Below are positions 50,753 to 60,093 of a stretch of 64,000 nucleotides of DNA, in pieces. Source of the DNA: Providencia burhodogranariea DSM 19968 (GTDB taxonomy: Bacteria; Pseudomonadota; Gammaproteobacteria; Enterobacterales; Enterobacteriaceae). The stretch is taken from the NCBI RefSeq assembly GCF_000314855.2, contig NZ_KB233222.1, positions 1-64,000 on the forward strand, in the 5' to 3' direction. Numbering within the stretch: the first letter of the stretch is position 1; each line of letters starts with the position of its first letter. A model generated the notes under the pieces. It did not search any database and had not been told where the DNA came from. It worked only from the letters and a program-made list of their open reading frames with translations. The position numbers and the translations under genes are program-made.

Positions 50753-51319
50753 TTAATCGATCACGCAGCCGGGTGTTTCTAGCGCGACTTTACGTATCGC
50801 TTCATAGTAGCGAACGTAACCTGTGCAGCGGCAAATATGCTCATTTAATGCTTCTTCAATCGCATGTTGTAAGTCTGCACGTTTGACTGGTGTTTGCTTG
50901 AGTCCATTAAGAAATACGGTTGCACCTGTAACAAAACCGGGAGCACAGTAGCCACATTGAAACGAGAAATTCTCGATAAATGCTTGCTGAATTGGGGTCA
51001 ATTCAGTGACTTTTCCGTTCTCGTCCTGTTTTGCTTGTCCTTCAATGGTAATAATTTCTTTGTTATTGAAATAGTGTGCCCCAAAAATACAGGTACGACT
51101 TTCGACTGTTGAGCCATCAGGTAGGACTTCCATGATGGTGCAGGCATGGCATATCCCTTGCCCGCAACCGAAATGAGTTCCAGTTAAGTCAAGATATTCA
51201 TGTAAAAACTCAATCATTGGCATACCAACAGGTACATCAATTGGACCAATTTTTTTGCCATTAATGGTTAGGCTTAAAGGTTTTCTTTCAATAATAGGAA
51301 CGGCATTTTTGATGTTCAT
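50753..51319 (-). CDS. [2Fe-2S] subunit of molybdenum hydroxylase
   Basis: The 188-residue subunit has the plant-type ferredoxin cluster (GTHFGCGQGICHACTIM and a further Cys in SRTCIFG). The C-terminal cluster is FQCGYCAPGFVTGA and HICRCTGYVRYYEAI. It links the molybdenum site to the cytochrome. It has no signal peptide of its own, so co-export with the Tat-bearing large subunit is expected. It overlaps the large-subunit gene by 4 bp. Confidence 0.93.
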   Translation of the reverse strand: MNIKNAVPIIERKPLSLTINGKKIGPIDVPVGMPMIEFLHEYLDLTGTHFGCGQGICHACTIMEVLPDGSTVESRTCIFGAHYFNNKEIITIEGQAKQDENGKVTELTPIQQAFIENFSFQCGYCAPGFVTGATVFLNGLKQTPVKRADLQHAIEEALNEHICRCTGYVRYYEAIRKVALETPGCVID

Positions 51320-54234
51320 GATAGTGCCTTTTTAATTTTATCTACCGTAATTGGGAATTCATAAAAACGCTTACCGGTTGCATGTGTTAACGCATTGCTG
51401 GTGGCTGGAAGGATTGGGATCATTCCAAGCTCAGCCATCCCTTTTGGTGGAGAGGTTTCCGAAAGAGGGGGTAAGTAATCAATGGTTTGCTGCCAAACTG
51501 CCACATCTTTAGCGCGTGGAAGAACATAGCGGTTAAAATTCCAAGTACCGTTACCCGGTCCATCTTCATAAAGCGGCATTTCTTCCATCAATGCGTGGCC
51601 AATTCCCATTGCTGTTCCACCTTGAATTTGGCCAGAGACAAGTTCAGGCACAATCATGGTTCCCGGATCCATAAGCATATGATGGCGCATGACTTCGACT
51701 GAGCCAGTCATTGTATTGACATTTAGCTCAACTAAGCAGGATGCCGGTGTTACGGTTGTCGGGTCGGCTTTAGCCCGTTGGGTTGGTGGGTAGTAAGCCA
51801 TTTTACGCTTAATAAAATGATATCCGCCCGTTGTCATTAGGCTTTTTAGCTCGTTAGAAGCACCATCACCATAACGAATTGATATAGCATCTAGAGGTAG
51901 ATTTCGCTGGCCAACAGTTGGAATATCAAAATCAGCACGTGCCCATTGCCAGCTGGAATAGCCATGAACTGCAACGCCAGTAATCAGCCCCATTTCATGA
52001 GCTCGTTTTGCCAGAATGTTGAAGGGGATTGGTTTCATTCCACCGCCACCAATGCCTTCAGGACCTACGCGAATATCAGAAAACTCGACATTAAGACCAT
52101 TAAAAGCACCACCACCGGGACCTTCACTCCAAATACTTTTTGCTGCTGGCCATAGGCTATTTTCAAGTAAAAAATGGCCTGCTTGGCGAGTACCAAAGCC
52201 AATGTAGTAAACACCACTGGATGAACTCATGTCTGGAATAAGTGCTGGTGTCCAATACGGATCACTTTTTGAGAGTTCATCTTGTTTTTTCTGATCTGCC
52301 CAACTGGTTTTTAACGGCAGTTGATCAAATTCAGTCACACCAAACTCCACGACATCAGGCGCTTTACTTAACGCTTGCCATACCATGACTTGTTGCGCTG
52401 TTGTGCCGCCAGTACCAATTTCTTGCATGCAGTGTCGCATTGTCAGCTTACCCTCTGCATCAAATTCAAGGGAAAGGATCGTTGGTACACCACTGGAACC
52501 ATAAACTTGTTGAACTTGCGCAAAGCCAACGCCATAAAGTTTTCCGGGGTTAGCCGCATCATATTCCGCTTTGTTTTTATTGCGGTTAATCCAAAGTGGA
52601 TGTTTTGCTGCAAGGTTTAGCATTTCTACGTTGCGAGGATCACCCGCAATTACGCCACCTTGTGTATTCGGATAACCTTCTAAAATGGCATTTTGACGGC
52701 GTAAATCAATCGGATCAATATTGAGCTCATGGGCAATTTCATCAACCATCAATTCGGTAATTGCCATTGATTGCAATGAACCAAAGCCTCGCATCGATCC
52801 TGCTTCTACAGCTGGAGTCGCCATCGCAAGTGCGGTTAGGTCTGATTTAGGAAAGTAATAGATAGATTGTGCACCACGTACAGCAACATGAGAAACGGCG
52901 ACTGAAAGGTTTTCACGACCGCCGCCATTACAGTTATAGGTGCCTTTTAAGACTTCAAATTTACCTGTCTTTCTATCCCCAATAATTGTTACATCCATTT
53001 CAATGGAGTGGCGTTTCATGCCCATTTGGAACTGCTCATAACGGTCATTCGCCATACGAACAGGAAGGCCATTGGCATAGAAGCTGGCCACCATCGCATA
53101 GAAGGGGAAAACAGAATAGTCTTTAGAACCATATCCGACAGTAGAGCCGGTTAATAGGATGATATTTTCGACAGGGAAGTGTTTATTTCTGTTTGATAGT
53201 TCTGCCGCTGCATTGACAACGCCTGCTGGGGATTGAGTTGCGGTGAGAATATGCAATGTTTTAGTTTTGCTGTCATACCAAGTATTACAGTTATCTGGCT
53301 CCATCGCACAAGGGTCGATAGATTGTGAAAAGCCATGGCGTTCCAATACAAACTTATCAGGGTTTTGGCGTGCAGCTTCAATTTCGTCACTGATCGCGCG
53401 AGCGTAATTCATTCCTCTCTCTTGGGCGTCTGGCTTTTCTTCGGCCTGATGGAGTGCTTGGATAAAACCACCGCCCCGATCTTTACGGATTACGGGTGGA
53501 ATACTAATGCTATGTTTAGGATCGTAAGGAGGCCAAACAGGTGTGTTGCCATCAAAGCCACCTTTGATACCCGAATCTTGGTAAGGTGAAAAAATAGAAG
53601 GAGCAAGTGGAGTTTCTCCACCAATACGCACATAACGAGCAGCACCATAGTTTGCAGGTGGTTTTGCACCTGTTACAGAACCATATTTAACGACGCTCGT
53701 TTCAAAACGCAGCATACGTTGAGCTGCGCTATAAGAATCAAAATCGCTGTAAATAAGGATGGCGACAGGGTGGCCAATAATTGGTGGCGTATCACCTTTG
53801 GGGACTAAAACGTTATAGCCATAGAAACCTTTTCCCATACTGGTATCTTGTGGGATATTCAGGCCATCTCGAATTAAATCTTCTTGCAAAATAATTCTAT
53901 CCGGCTGCAAGTTTGGCCCTAATATAGAGATATCGATCCCTTCAAAAGTTCGATCCGCTTGGGTTGCCTTTAGCATAAATGCATAGCTTTGTTTTTGTGG
54001 CCAGCCGGGGATATCTTTAGCACGGTAATCACGTGCAAAGTTTTTTCTTCCAGTGACTTTTTCGACGCCATCCCAGCGATAACGTGCTTTACCATTCTGG
54101 CCAATCCAATCGGTTTTTGGACTATCTGAATCAAGTTCTAGGGCAGACGCGAAAGGGAATCGTCCTACCATGACGGCAATACCCGCGATGGTGCCTAATT
54201 TGATAAAATTTCGCCTAGAAATATGTCCCGTCAT
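51316..54234 (-). CDS. Tat-exported molybdopterin-binding large subunit (xanthine oxidase family)
   Basis: The 972-residue subunit begins with a twin-arginine signal (SRRNFIKLGTIAGIAVMVG), marking periplasmic export. Molybdenum-cofactor motifs include GSMRGFGSLQSMA (about residue 490), a Gly-rich GGTAMGIGHALMEEMPLY, and the catalytic Glu in KGMAELGMIPILPA near the C-terminus. The arrangement of large subunit, [2Fe-2S] subunit and multiheme cytochrome c resembles isoquinoline-1-oxidoreductase, nicotinate dehydrogenase and periplasmic aldehyde dehydrogenase. The substrate cannot be read from sequence; an aldehyde or N-heterocycle is likely. Confidence 0.85.
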   Translation of the reverse strand: MTGHISRRNFIKLGTIAGIAVMVGRFPFASALELDSDSPKTDWIGQNGKARYRWDGVEKVTGRKNFARDYRAKDIPGWPQKQSYAFMLKATQADRTFEGIDISILGPNLQPDRIILQEDLIRDGLNIPQDTSMGKGFYGYNVLVPKGDTPPIIGHPVAILIYSDFDSYSAAQRMLRFETSVVKYGSVTGAKPPANYGAARYVRIGGETPLAPSIFSPYQDSGIKGGFDGNTPVWPPYDPKHSISIPPVIRKDRGGGFIQALHQAEEKPDAQERGMNYARAISDEIEAARQNPDKFVLERHGFSQSIDPCAMEPDNCNTWYDSKTKTLHILTATQSPAGVVNAAAELSNRNKHFPVENIILLTGSTVGYGSKDYSVFPFYAMVASFYANGLPVRMANDRYEQFQMGMKRHSIEMDVTIIGDRKTGKFEVLKGTYNCNGGGRENLSVAVSHVAVRGAQSIYYFPKSDLTALAMATPAVEAGSMRGFGSLQSMAITELMVDEIAHELNIDPIDLRRQNAILEGYPNTQGGVIAGDPRNVEMLNLAAKHPLWINRNKNKAEYDAANPGKLYGVGFAQVQQVYGSSGVPTILSLEFDAEGKLTMRHCMQEIGTGGTTAQQVMVWQALSKAPDVVEFGVTEFDQLPLKTSWADQKKQDELSKSDPYWTPALIPDMSSSSGVYYIGFGTRQAGHFLLENSLWPAAKSIWSEGPGGGAFNGLNVEFSDIRVGPEGIGGGGMKPIPFNILAKRAHEMGLITGVAVHGYSSWQWARADFDIPTVGQRNLPLDAISIRYGDGASNELKSLMTTGGYHFIKRKMAYYPPTQRAKADPTTVTPASCLVELNVNTMTGSVEVMRHHMLMDPGTMIVPELVSGQIQGGTAMGIGHALMEEMPLYEDGPGNGTWNFNRYVLPRAKDVAVWQQTIDYLPPLSETSPPKGMAELGMIPILPATSNALTHATGKRFYEFPITVDKIKKALS

Positions 54235-54807
54235 TTTATGCTTCCCGAATTTATTATTTGCGGATTTATATTATGGAGAAAAAGTGTATGGCTATTTAAA
54301 ATAATGATGTAATTTTCATTCAATGTCATTTTGATATTCATATTAAAATAATCTTAATATGATTGTTTTTTAACATAAATATAACCATTCAATAATACCA
54401 TATAATTAATGAGTGAATTAACTTATCTATAATAAGAGTATAATATTATGCGGCTCTTCTATATTAAACAAAAGCAACTGAAAAAAACGAATAATTAAAA
54501 TAAGTCGCGGAATGTATCTTTGTTTATCGCTTAAAGGTATTTAAAATTATTTGGTGTATATCTGAATACCAAAATAAATGGATAAAAATAGTTGATAGAC
54601 CGAGCGTTACAACGATTGGTGGTAGTCGCTCACGATGGATAATTGGTGCTATCATTTGTGTAATCAACATCTGATTATAAGTTGTGATCTTAGACGGTCG
54701 TCCGACATGCATATATCAAGTTGTTTTGACATATAGATCATTGAGGCAGGCTGTAGCGCTTGGATGTGCAAAATATGAAATCACAGGCAGATAAATAGTA
54801 GGAAAAT
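54235..54807. other. Divergent regulatory region, hydroxylase operon and XRE-cupin regulator
   Basis: This 573-bp AT-rich region separates the hydroxylase operon (minus) from the XRE-cupin gene (plus) and should contain both promoters and possibly operator sites. I could not identify a specific site. A reverse 62-codon frame (54524-54712) has no ribosome-binding site. Confidence 0.5.
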
Positions 54808-55365
54808 ATGCAAACAGAGTTGCAAGTTGGCGTCAATTTAAAACGTATACGTAAAGAGAAAGGGTTGAGCTTAGATAAGACTGCCAAGGCAACTGGCGTG
54901 AGTAAGGCTATGCTAGGGCAGATCGAACGCGGAGAATCCAGTCCAACCGTCGCAAAATTATGGCAAATCGCCTCGGGGTTAAACGTCTCTTTTTCTCATT
55001 TTATCAGTCCGATATCTGATAATGAATTAACGGATCTGTTACCATCACAAGATAAAGCGCTTACCGAAGGTCTACTCGTCAAAGTTCTCTTTCCTTTCGA
55101 GAAAGATGTTGGGTTTGAAATGTTTGAACTGGGTTTGGAAGAGAACTTTGAGCACGTATCAAAGCCACATAATTTCGGTGTTATCGAGCATGTTATCTGT
55201 ATTTCAGGGAAAATAGCACTATTCTTTGACGATAGTTGGCATGAATTGACCATCGGCCAAGCACTACGTTTTAATGCTGCGCAGCCTCACCGTTATAAAA
55301 ATATGGGTAAAGGAACCGCTTTTTTTCATAACATTATCTATTACCCTTCAGATCCTTTGAGTTAA
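54808..55365 (+). CDS. XRE-family regulator with C-terminal cupin domain
   Basis: The 185-residue regulator has an N-terminal helix-turn-helix (about residues 8-63, KGLSLDKTAKATGVSKAML then GQIERGESSPTVAKLWQIA). The C-terminal cupin domain (about 100-180) includes KPHNFGVIEHVICISGKI and AQPHRYKNMGKGTAFFHN. Such HTH-cupin proteins usually sense a small metabolite and repress a nearby gene. It lies between the hydroxylase operon and the AlaX-type gene; either could be its target. Confidence 0.88.
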   Translation: MQTELQVGVNLKRIRKEKGLSLDKTAKATGVSKAMLGQIERGESSPTVAKLWQIASGLNVSFSHFISPISDNELTDLLPSQDKALTEGLLVKVLFPFEKDVGFEMFELGLEENFEHVSKPHNFGVIEHVICISGKIALFFDDSWHELTIGQALRFNAAQPHRYKNMGKGTAFFHNIIYYPSDPLS

Positions 55366-55546
55366 TCAATTGCAAATGCGCATTGTGGCCTGTTGATCTT
55401 TCATGTTTAAAACCAGCCCCTAGCAATTCATGCTAGTCAATGTTAATCTCGATCTCGATGTGCGTTATAACGCACGCCTGGCGGGTGTAATTAAGTGGGG
55501 ACTCGGATATTTTTTGGCGGATGTATTGGCAATGACAGGAAACGAA

Positions 55547-56182
55547 ATGACAGAGAAATTATTTTGGAAAGATCCTTATCAAACTGAGCTAGTTTCAAAA
55601 ATAATTAGCCTCAAAGGTAATGAAATTGAGCTATCCGAGACTATTTTTTATGCTGAATCAGGAGGGCAAGAAAGTGATGTAGGCACAATGAATGGTATTC
55701 CTGTATTGAAAGCCGAAAAGAGAGAGCAAACCATTATTTATACGTTGGCAGAAGTTGATGGATTAACTGTTGGCAGTGAGGTAATCACAAAAATTGATTG
55801 GCCACGACGTTATGCATTGATGAAATTACATTTTGCCGCTGAGGTCGTTTTGGAACTATTTACACAAACTTATTCAATCAATAAAATAGGTGCTCATATC
55901 TCAGCAGAAAAAAGTCGAATTGATTTTGAATGGAATGAAAATATCAGTACTTTCTTGCCAGATTTTCAAATAAAGGCAATGAGTTTAATTAATGCAGATT
56001 TACCGATTGAAAGTTATTTTTCGGATTTCGAACTGCAACGTCGTTGTTGGGAAGTGAAAGATTTTGCTAAAGTGCCTTGTGGTGGAACGCATTTAAAAAG
56101 AACGTCAGAGGTTGGAGCTATATTACTCAAGCGTAAGAATATCGGCAAAGGGAAAGAGCGGGTTGAAATAAGTTTGGCATAA
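55547..56182 (+). CDS. AlaX-type alanyl-tRNA editing domain protein with altered zinc site
   Basis: The ~211-residue stand-alone protein has the Ala/Thr-tRNA second-additional-domain fold: IFYAESGGQESDVGTMNG near the N-terminus and the C-terminal zinc motif CGGTHLKRTSEVG (CxxxH). The HxxxH motif reads KLHFAAEVV, so the second His is Glu. Family members hydrolyse mischarged Ser- or Gly-tRNA(Ala). The reading frame opens at 55430, but the ATG at 55547 has AGGAAA upstream and the family-like start MTEKLFWKDPYQTELV. Confidence 0.78.
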   Translation: MTEKLFWKDPYQTELVSKIISLKGNEIELSETIFYAESGGQESDVGTMNGIPVLKAEKREQTIIYTLAEVDGLTVGSEVITKIDWPRRYALMKLHFAAEVVLELFTQTYSINKIGAHISAEKSRIDFEWNENISTFLPDFQIKAMSLINADLPIESYFSDFELQRRCWEVKDFAKVPCGGTHLKRTSEVGAILLKRKNIGKGKERVEISLA

Positions 56183-56300
56183 TGAGCGGTGAGCCTATTC
56201 CCATTGTTTTTCTAATTATTTTTCTCTATATCGATAAAAAGATAGGCGGCTTTACCTGTGATTGAGTATCTCGTGCTGCCAATCTCGTATAACGATAATA

Positions 56301-57950
56301 TTAAGATGAATATGCGGCATTGAGTAAATATTGTAATTTTCTCGCGAATTCGGGTGACGCATATTTATCCGTGACTATTTCGATATAGGATGCAACATTT
56401 TTTGATTCGGCGACTTTTATTGCAGAGTCTAATTCATCACAGCGGGTGACTTTTTGGCAATACCAATCCTCACAGCCTAGCGCACTCGGTAGTTGGGTAT
56501 AATTCCATTGCGGAATATCATTGTAATAAGCTTCTGGATCTTTGCATAATAGGCGTTCAATTAAGTATCCCTCATTATTAATTATAAAAATAATCGGTTT
56601 TAGGCCAAAGCGAGCAAATTGGCTAACTTCTTGGGCAGTTAGCTGATGTGAACCTTCTCCAGTTATCAATATAATACGACGATGAGGTGCTGCTAAAGCA
56701 GCTCCGAAGGCAGCAGGTGTTGACCATCCAATCGATGACCATAAAGTTTGGTTATGGAACTGTGCATTTTTAGGCAATAATGCAAAGAACAAACCCATTG
56801 ATGACGCCCCTGTGTCGGTAACGATAATATCATTTTCCGTAAACATTTTTTCAAACCGAGGGTAGAGGTATTCAGCCGTAATCTTGCCGTTTTGACTTGG
56901 GAATAGCGGGCCTAATCCTTGTGCTTTTAAACCGTGATAATTCAGTGTTGGAACCTGCTGTTTTAGTTCGGATAGAACGTCTTGCATAGACACATTTGAA
57001 TAGACAGCTGATCCTACTTTGACATGGTTAGGCATAATAGATATGTAGTTTTCTGGGGGGATAGATACAGTAAAACAGCCTGAACTAAAGTCAGAGAATA
57101 CGGCGCCTATCCCCATGATACAATCACAGTTTCTAATAAATTCATTTACCTGTAAATTCATCATAGTGCCATTATAAATCCCTATATAATTAGGATTTGA
57201 TTCACTTAAGACGCTTTTATCTATCAGCGTGGTGGCATAAGGCAAGTTTGCTTTATCAATAATGGACTGAACGGTGGCAGTAAGTCCAAAGCGTGCAGTT
57301 AAAATACCCGCGATAACACAGGCTTTTTTGCTACTCGATAGCTTATTTAAAATAGCCGTAATAGCTTCTGTTAATGCGTTATTATTACTTTTAGATTCAT
57401 CGTTAGTAGTAAAGCTTTCACTTATTTTTATGGGCATTAATGCATAATCTGATGGTATGCCAATATAAACTGGTCTACGTTCAAATAGAGCCGAATTAAT
57501 TAATCTTTCGAGTTCAGTAATACAGTTTTCGGGGGTGAGAATGGAATGAGCACAGCTGAGATGTTGGCTTATTTTATAAAAGACATCAAAGTCACCATTT
57601 CCTAAAGTATGATGGGCGATTGTTCGATTTCTTTGTACTCTACTGGGGGGCATACCGACTAAATGAAAAATAGGGACATGTTCGGCGTAGGCACCTGCAA
57701 TCGCATTCAGAGCACTTAATTCACCCACGCCAAATGTTGTTGCTAGCGCTGAAATGCCTTTTATTCGCGCGTAACCATCAGCGGCATAACCAGCATTAAG
57801 TTCATTGCAGTTACCAATCCAACGTAGGTGTGTATTCTCACAGACGGCATCATTGATTGGAAATGCGTAATCTCCTGCTACGCCAAAAACATCTCTAATT
57901 CCTAATTCGACTAAGCGTGTCAGAACATGCTGGATAACTGTTTTGGCCAT
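56301..57950 (-). CDS. ipdC: Indolepyruvate/phenylpyruvate-type 2-oxoacid decarboxylase
   Basis: The ~549-residue thiamine-diphosphate enzyme has the catalytic Glu in GNCNELNAGYAADGYAR (about residue 48), the HH pair in IAHHTLGNGDF and the C-terminal ThDP motif GEGSHQLTAQEVSQFARFG...NNEGY. The first motif residue pattern is GEG and not the commoner GDG. This branch includes indolepyruvate, phenylpyruvate and branched-chain ketoacid decarboxylases and makes an aldehyde and CO2. The ATG at 57950 has AGGAG 8 bases upstream; the ATG at 57956 is too close. Exact substrate is uncertain. Confidence 0.82.
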   Translation of the reverse strand: MAKTVIQHVLTRLVELGIRDVFGVAGDYAFPINDAVCENTHLRWIGNCNELNAGYAADGYARIKGISALATTFGVGELSALNAIAGAYAEHVPIFHLVGMPPSRVQRNRTIAHHTLGNGDFDVFYKISQHLSCAHSILTPENCITELERLINSALFERRPVYIGIPSDYALMPIKISESFTTNDESKSNNNALTEAITAILNKLSSSKKACVIAGILTARFGLTATVQSIIDKANLPYATTLIDKSVLSESNPNYIGIYNGTMMNLQVNEFIRNCDCIMGIGAVFSDFSSGCFTVSIPPENYISIMPNHVKVGSAVYSNVSMQDVLSELKQQVPTLNYHGLKAQGLGPLFPSQNGKITAEYLYPRFEKMFTENDIIVTDTGASSMGLFFALLPKNAQFHNQTLWSSIGWSTPAAFGAALAAPHRRIILITGEGSHQLTAQEVSQFARFGLKPIIFIINNEGYLIERLLCKDPEAYYNDIPQWNYTQLPSALGCEDWYCQKVTRCDELDSAIKVAESKNVASYIEIVTDKYASPEFARKLQYLLNAAYSS

Positions 57951-58452
57951 TATCATCTCCTGAATATGTTAAAGATTGCGAATGGAATAATAGACTGACG
58001 TTTATCACTATTACCGCTAATCTCAGTTTAGGTTAAATAATCTATAATTATTAGCACGTTAATTAATAGTTACTGATAAATTATTGGCCTTTACATAGAG
58101 GCTATTATATTTGTGAAACTCAAAATTAGCACCAAAACCATTATTGTAACGCTCGGGAATTTTCAAGATAAGAATGCTTAAAATTAAGCAATAGCACATC
58201 ATTGAATGAGGATTTAATAAAACTTATTATCTATTTTAATCAGCAACCCAGATCTATTTAATTAATATGTGATCAATACTATATAAATATAAAGTTGGTT
58301 GTTAATCATCAATTTTTTATTAGAAAATTAAAGTTTTCAATCGATAAAAGAATAAATTAATTATAGGGCCTTGTGGTTGACGATATCCCATTCACTGATT
58401 AGTATGTAATTAGATAGGCGTAAATAAATTTTATCAATGAGGTGGTACTTAT
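57951..58452. other. AT-rich divergent promoter region
   Basis: About 500 bp between the divergent decarboxylase and DUF1471 genes. It must contain both promoters; I see no gene or identifiable operator. Confidence 0.5.
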
Positions 58453-58722
58453 ATGAATAAATTAAAGGCAGCAATTTTTTCTTTAGCGTTGTTAAGTCCA
58501 TTGGCATTTGCAGCAACTGAAATTACCTACACCCAATCACTCGATTTGAAACCAGCAGGTACAGTTAACGTAGTGATAAATGATGGTGTAGCGGCGGATT
58601 ATGTGAAGGCTATTTCACAAAAAGCCGATGAGCAAGGTGCTGAGTATTTTATTATCACGTCTGTAGCATCTGAAGGCACTGGTAACGATGTATCTGTAAC
58701 CGCGAGTTTATATAACAAGTAA
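58453..58722 (+). CDS. DUF1471 (YhcN/BhsA-type) periplasmic stress protein
   Basis: The 89-residue protein has a cleavable signal peptide (LSPLAFAATE) and a single DUF1471 domain (VNVVINDGVAADYVKAISQK, GAEYFIITSVASEGTGNDV). Paralogues in E. coli such as BhsA, McbA and YhcN respond to stress, biofilm or acid conditions. GAGGTGG precedes the start. It is monocistronic with a strong terminator. Confidence 0.88.
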   Translation: MNKLKAAIFSLALLSPLAFAATEITYTQSLDLKPAGTVNVVINDGVAADYVKAISQKADEQGAEYFIITSVASEGTGNDVSVTASLYNK

Positions 58723-58787
58723 TCTCTAAGGCTTACTTTTAAATCGAATGTGCACCTATCATTAGTGGACTAAGCTAATTAAAATAG

Positions 58788-58816
58788 AAAACGCCTTGTA
58801 TTAACAGGCGTTTTTT
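58788..58816 (+). terminator. Rho-independent terminator
   Basis: AAAACGCCT / AGGCGTTTT stem with a 9-nt loop is followed by six T after the DUF1471 gene. The symmetric A/T flanks may also serve the opposing RidA gene. Confidence 0.88.
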
Positions 58817-58867
58817 GCGTGTAGATGTATGAGCCTACCAACTCTTTTTAGCTCAAATATTTATCAA

Positions 58868-59218
58868 TTAGCCTTGTACCGCAGTGACCATGACTTCAAC
58901 GAGTATTTGATCACCCGCCATATTAGCTTCAACAGCTGCACGAGCAGGGCTATTTTCTGCTGGCATCCAAGATTCCCAAACAACATTAAACGCAGCAAAA
59001 TCGCGACCCATATTTTTGATCCAGACTTGTGCAGACAAAATGCGAGTTTTATCGCTGTTGCTATTGGCTAATAGCGCATCAATTTTTGCAAGAACTTCAT
59101 GAGTTTGTGCGGTAATATCACCTGTTAAATCAGTCGGTACTTGACCTGATAGGTAGACTAAGCCTGCATATTCAACGCTATCTGATAAGCGTGGTTTTGG
59201 GTTATTGCGTTTAATCAT
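58868..59218 (-). CDS. RidA/YjgF-family enamine/imine deaminase
   Basis: The 116-residue protein has the RidA signature (YAGLVYLSGQVPTDLTGDI, catalytic Arg in SPARAAVEANMAG and Glu in VEVMVTAVQ). RidA proteins hydrolyse reactive 2-aminoacrylate from PLP enzymes. The methionine gamma-lyase in this window could be a source, but that is only a general link. A second RidA homologue lies at 62767. Confidence 0.88.
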   Translation of the reverse strand: MIKRNNPKPRLSDSVEYAGLVYLSGQVPTDLTGDITAQTHEVLAKIDALLANSNSDKTRILSAQVWIKNMGRDFAAFNVVWESWMPAENSPARAAVEANMAGDQILVEVMVTAVQG

Positions 59219-59655
59219 GATGTACTACCTCGTTAATCCGGTTAAAGAAATGGGAGAACATTGCCTGATATTAATTGGCTCAGTATTACAGCACTACCAG
59301 CCGCTAATGTGAAACCTAAACTTCTATGTTTAATGTTTAACCAGAGGTTTTTATATTCTGTTTTACCTAAAAGAGATGTCTTTTTTGGTGTAGATAGTTA
59401 CAAATGGCACCAAAATTACGCATTTTTAATAATACTAATTTAAGGTGGTTTTTTATAATATTTTCTAATGCGTCGATTAAATTATTGAGTAAGGCAAATC
59501 GGTCATGACCAATATCAATCCTTATATTGATACGCAGTTGTTAATTTAATTTTGCGTGCGTAATTTTATTGCCGTCGTCCGTGACATTTCGATACTCATC
59601 GAAGTGTTATTTTTTCTAAATATTACTCTATTTCAATACTTGGAAAGGAGGACAT
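59219..59655. other. Intergenic region, nothing recognised
   Basis: 437 bp between the divergent RidA and ABM-domain genes. It should carry both promoters. A plus-strand 60-codon frame shows no family features. Confidence 0.5.
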
Positions 59656-59967
59656 ATGATTGCCGTTATTTTTGAAGCAAAGTTACACCCTAATCAGCAA
59701 GCTCGCTATTTAGCTTTAGCTGCGGATCTTAAGCCTTTATTAACCGATATCTCAGGATTTATCAGCATTGAGCGTTTTAAAAGTTTAAGCGATGAAGAAA
59801 AACTACTGTCATTATCTTGGTGGGAAAATGAGGAGGCTGTACTTGAATGGAAGCGAAATGTTTTGCATGCAGAAGCCCAACAGGAAGGTAGAAAATCTAT
59901 TTTTTCTTTCTATAAGATTAGCATCGTGAATATGGTGCGTGAATATTCATTTACTAAAGATAAATAG
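59656..59967 (+). CDS. Antibiotic-biosynthesis monooxygenase (ABM) domain protein
   Basis: The 103-residue ferredoxin-like-fold protein has the ABM core: MIAVIFEAKLHPNQQARYLA, DISGFISIERFKSL, LSLSWWENEEAVLEWKRN. AAAGGAGG precedes the start. ABM proteins include small-molecule oxygenases and heme-degrading enzymes; no specific function can be given. It is followed by a MITE-like repeat, the ACT-domain gene and an ArsR-type regulator. Confidence 0.85.
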   Translation: MIAVIFEAKLHPNQQARYLALAADLKPLLTDISGFISIERFKSLSDEEKLLSLSWWENEEAVLEWKRNVLHAEAQQEGRKSIFSFYKISIVNMVREYSFTKDK

Positions 59968-60093
59968 CCATACTCGTCATACTACAATTTGCAAGGGTGT
60001 TGACCGTGCTCAGCTAGTCGAGTCACATAGTTATCTATGCTCCCCACCTATCTTCACTTGTCGCCTACCTGCAAATCGAATTATTTAGAGTAT
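59968..60093. repeat. MITE-like intergenic palindromic repeat
   Basis: The ~125-bp element has imperfect terminal arms (ACTCGTCATACTACAATTTGCA at the left, TGCAAATCGAATTATTTAGAGT at the right) and a central CACATAGTTATCTATG hairpin. This arrangement matches dispersed repeats familiar from Providencia, Proteus and Photorhabdus genomes. Its right end abuts the ATG of the ACT-domain gene and supplies the AGAG that can act as ribosome-binding site. Confidence 0.7.

Noticed and set aside
54524-54712. Reverse-strand 62-codon frame with a hydrophobic C-terminal half
   Set aside because: No ribosome-binding site precedes its ATG and it lies in the divergent promoter region of the hydroxylase operon; not enough to call a gene.
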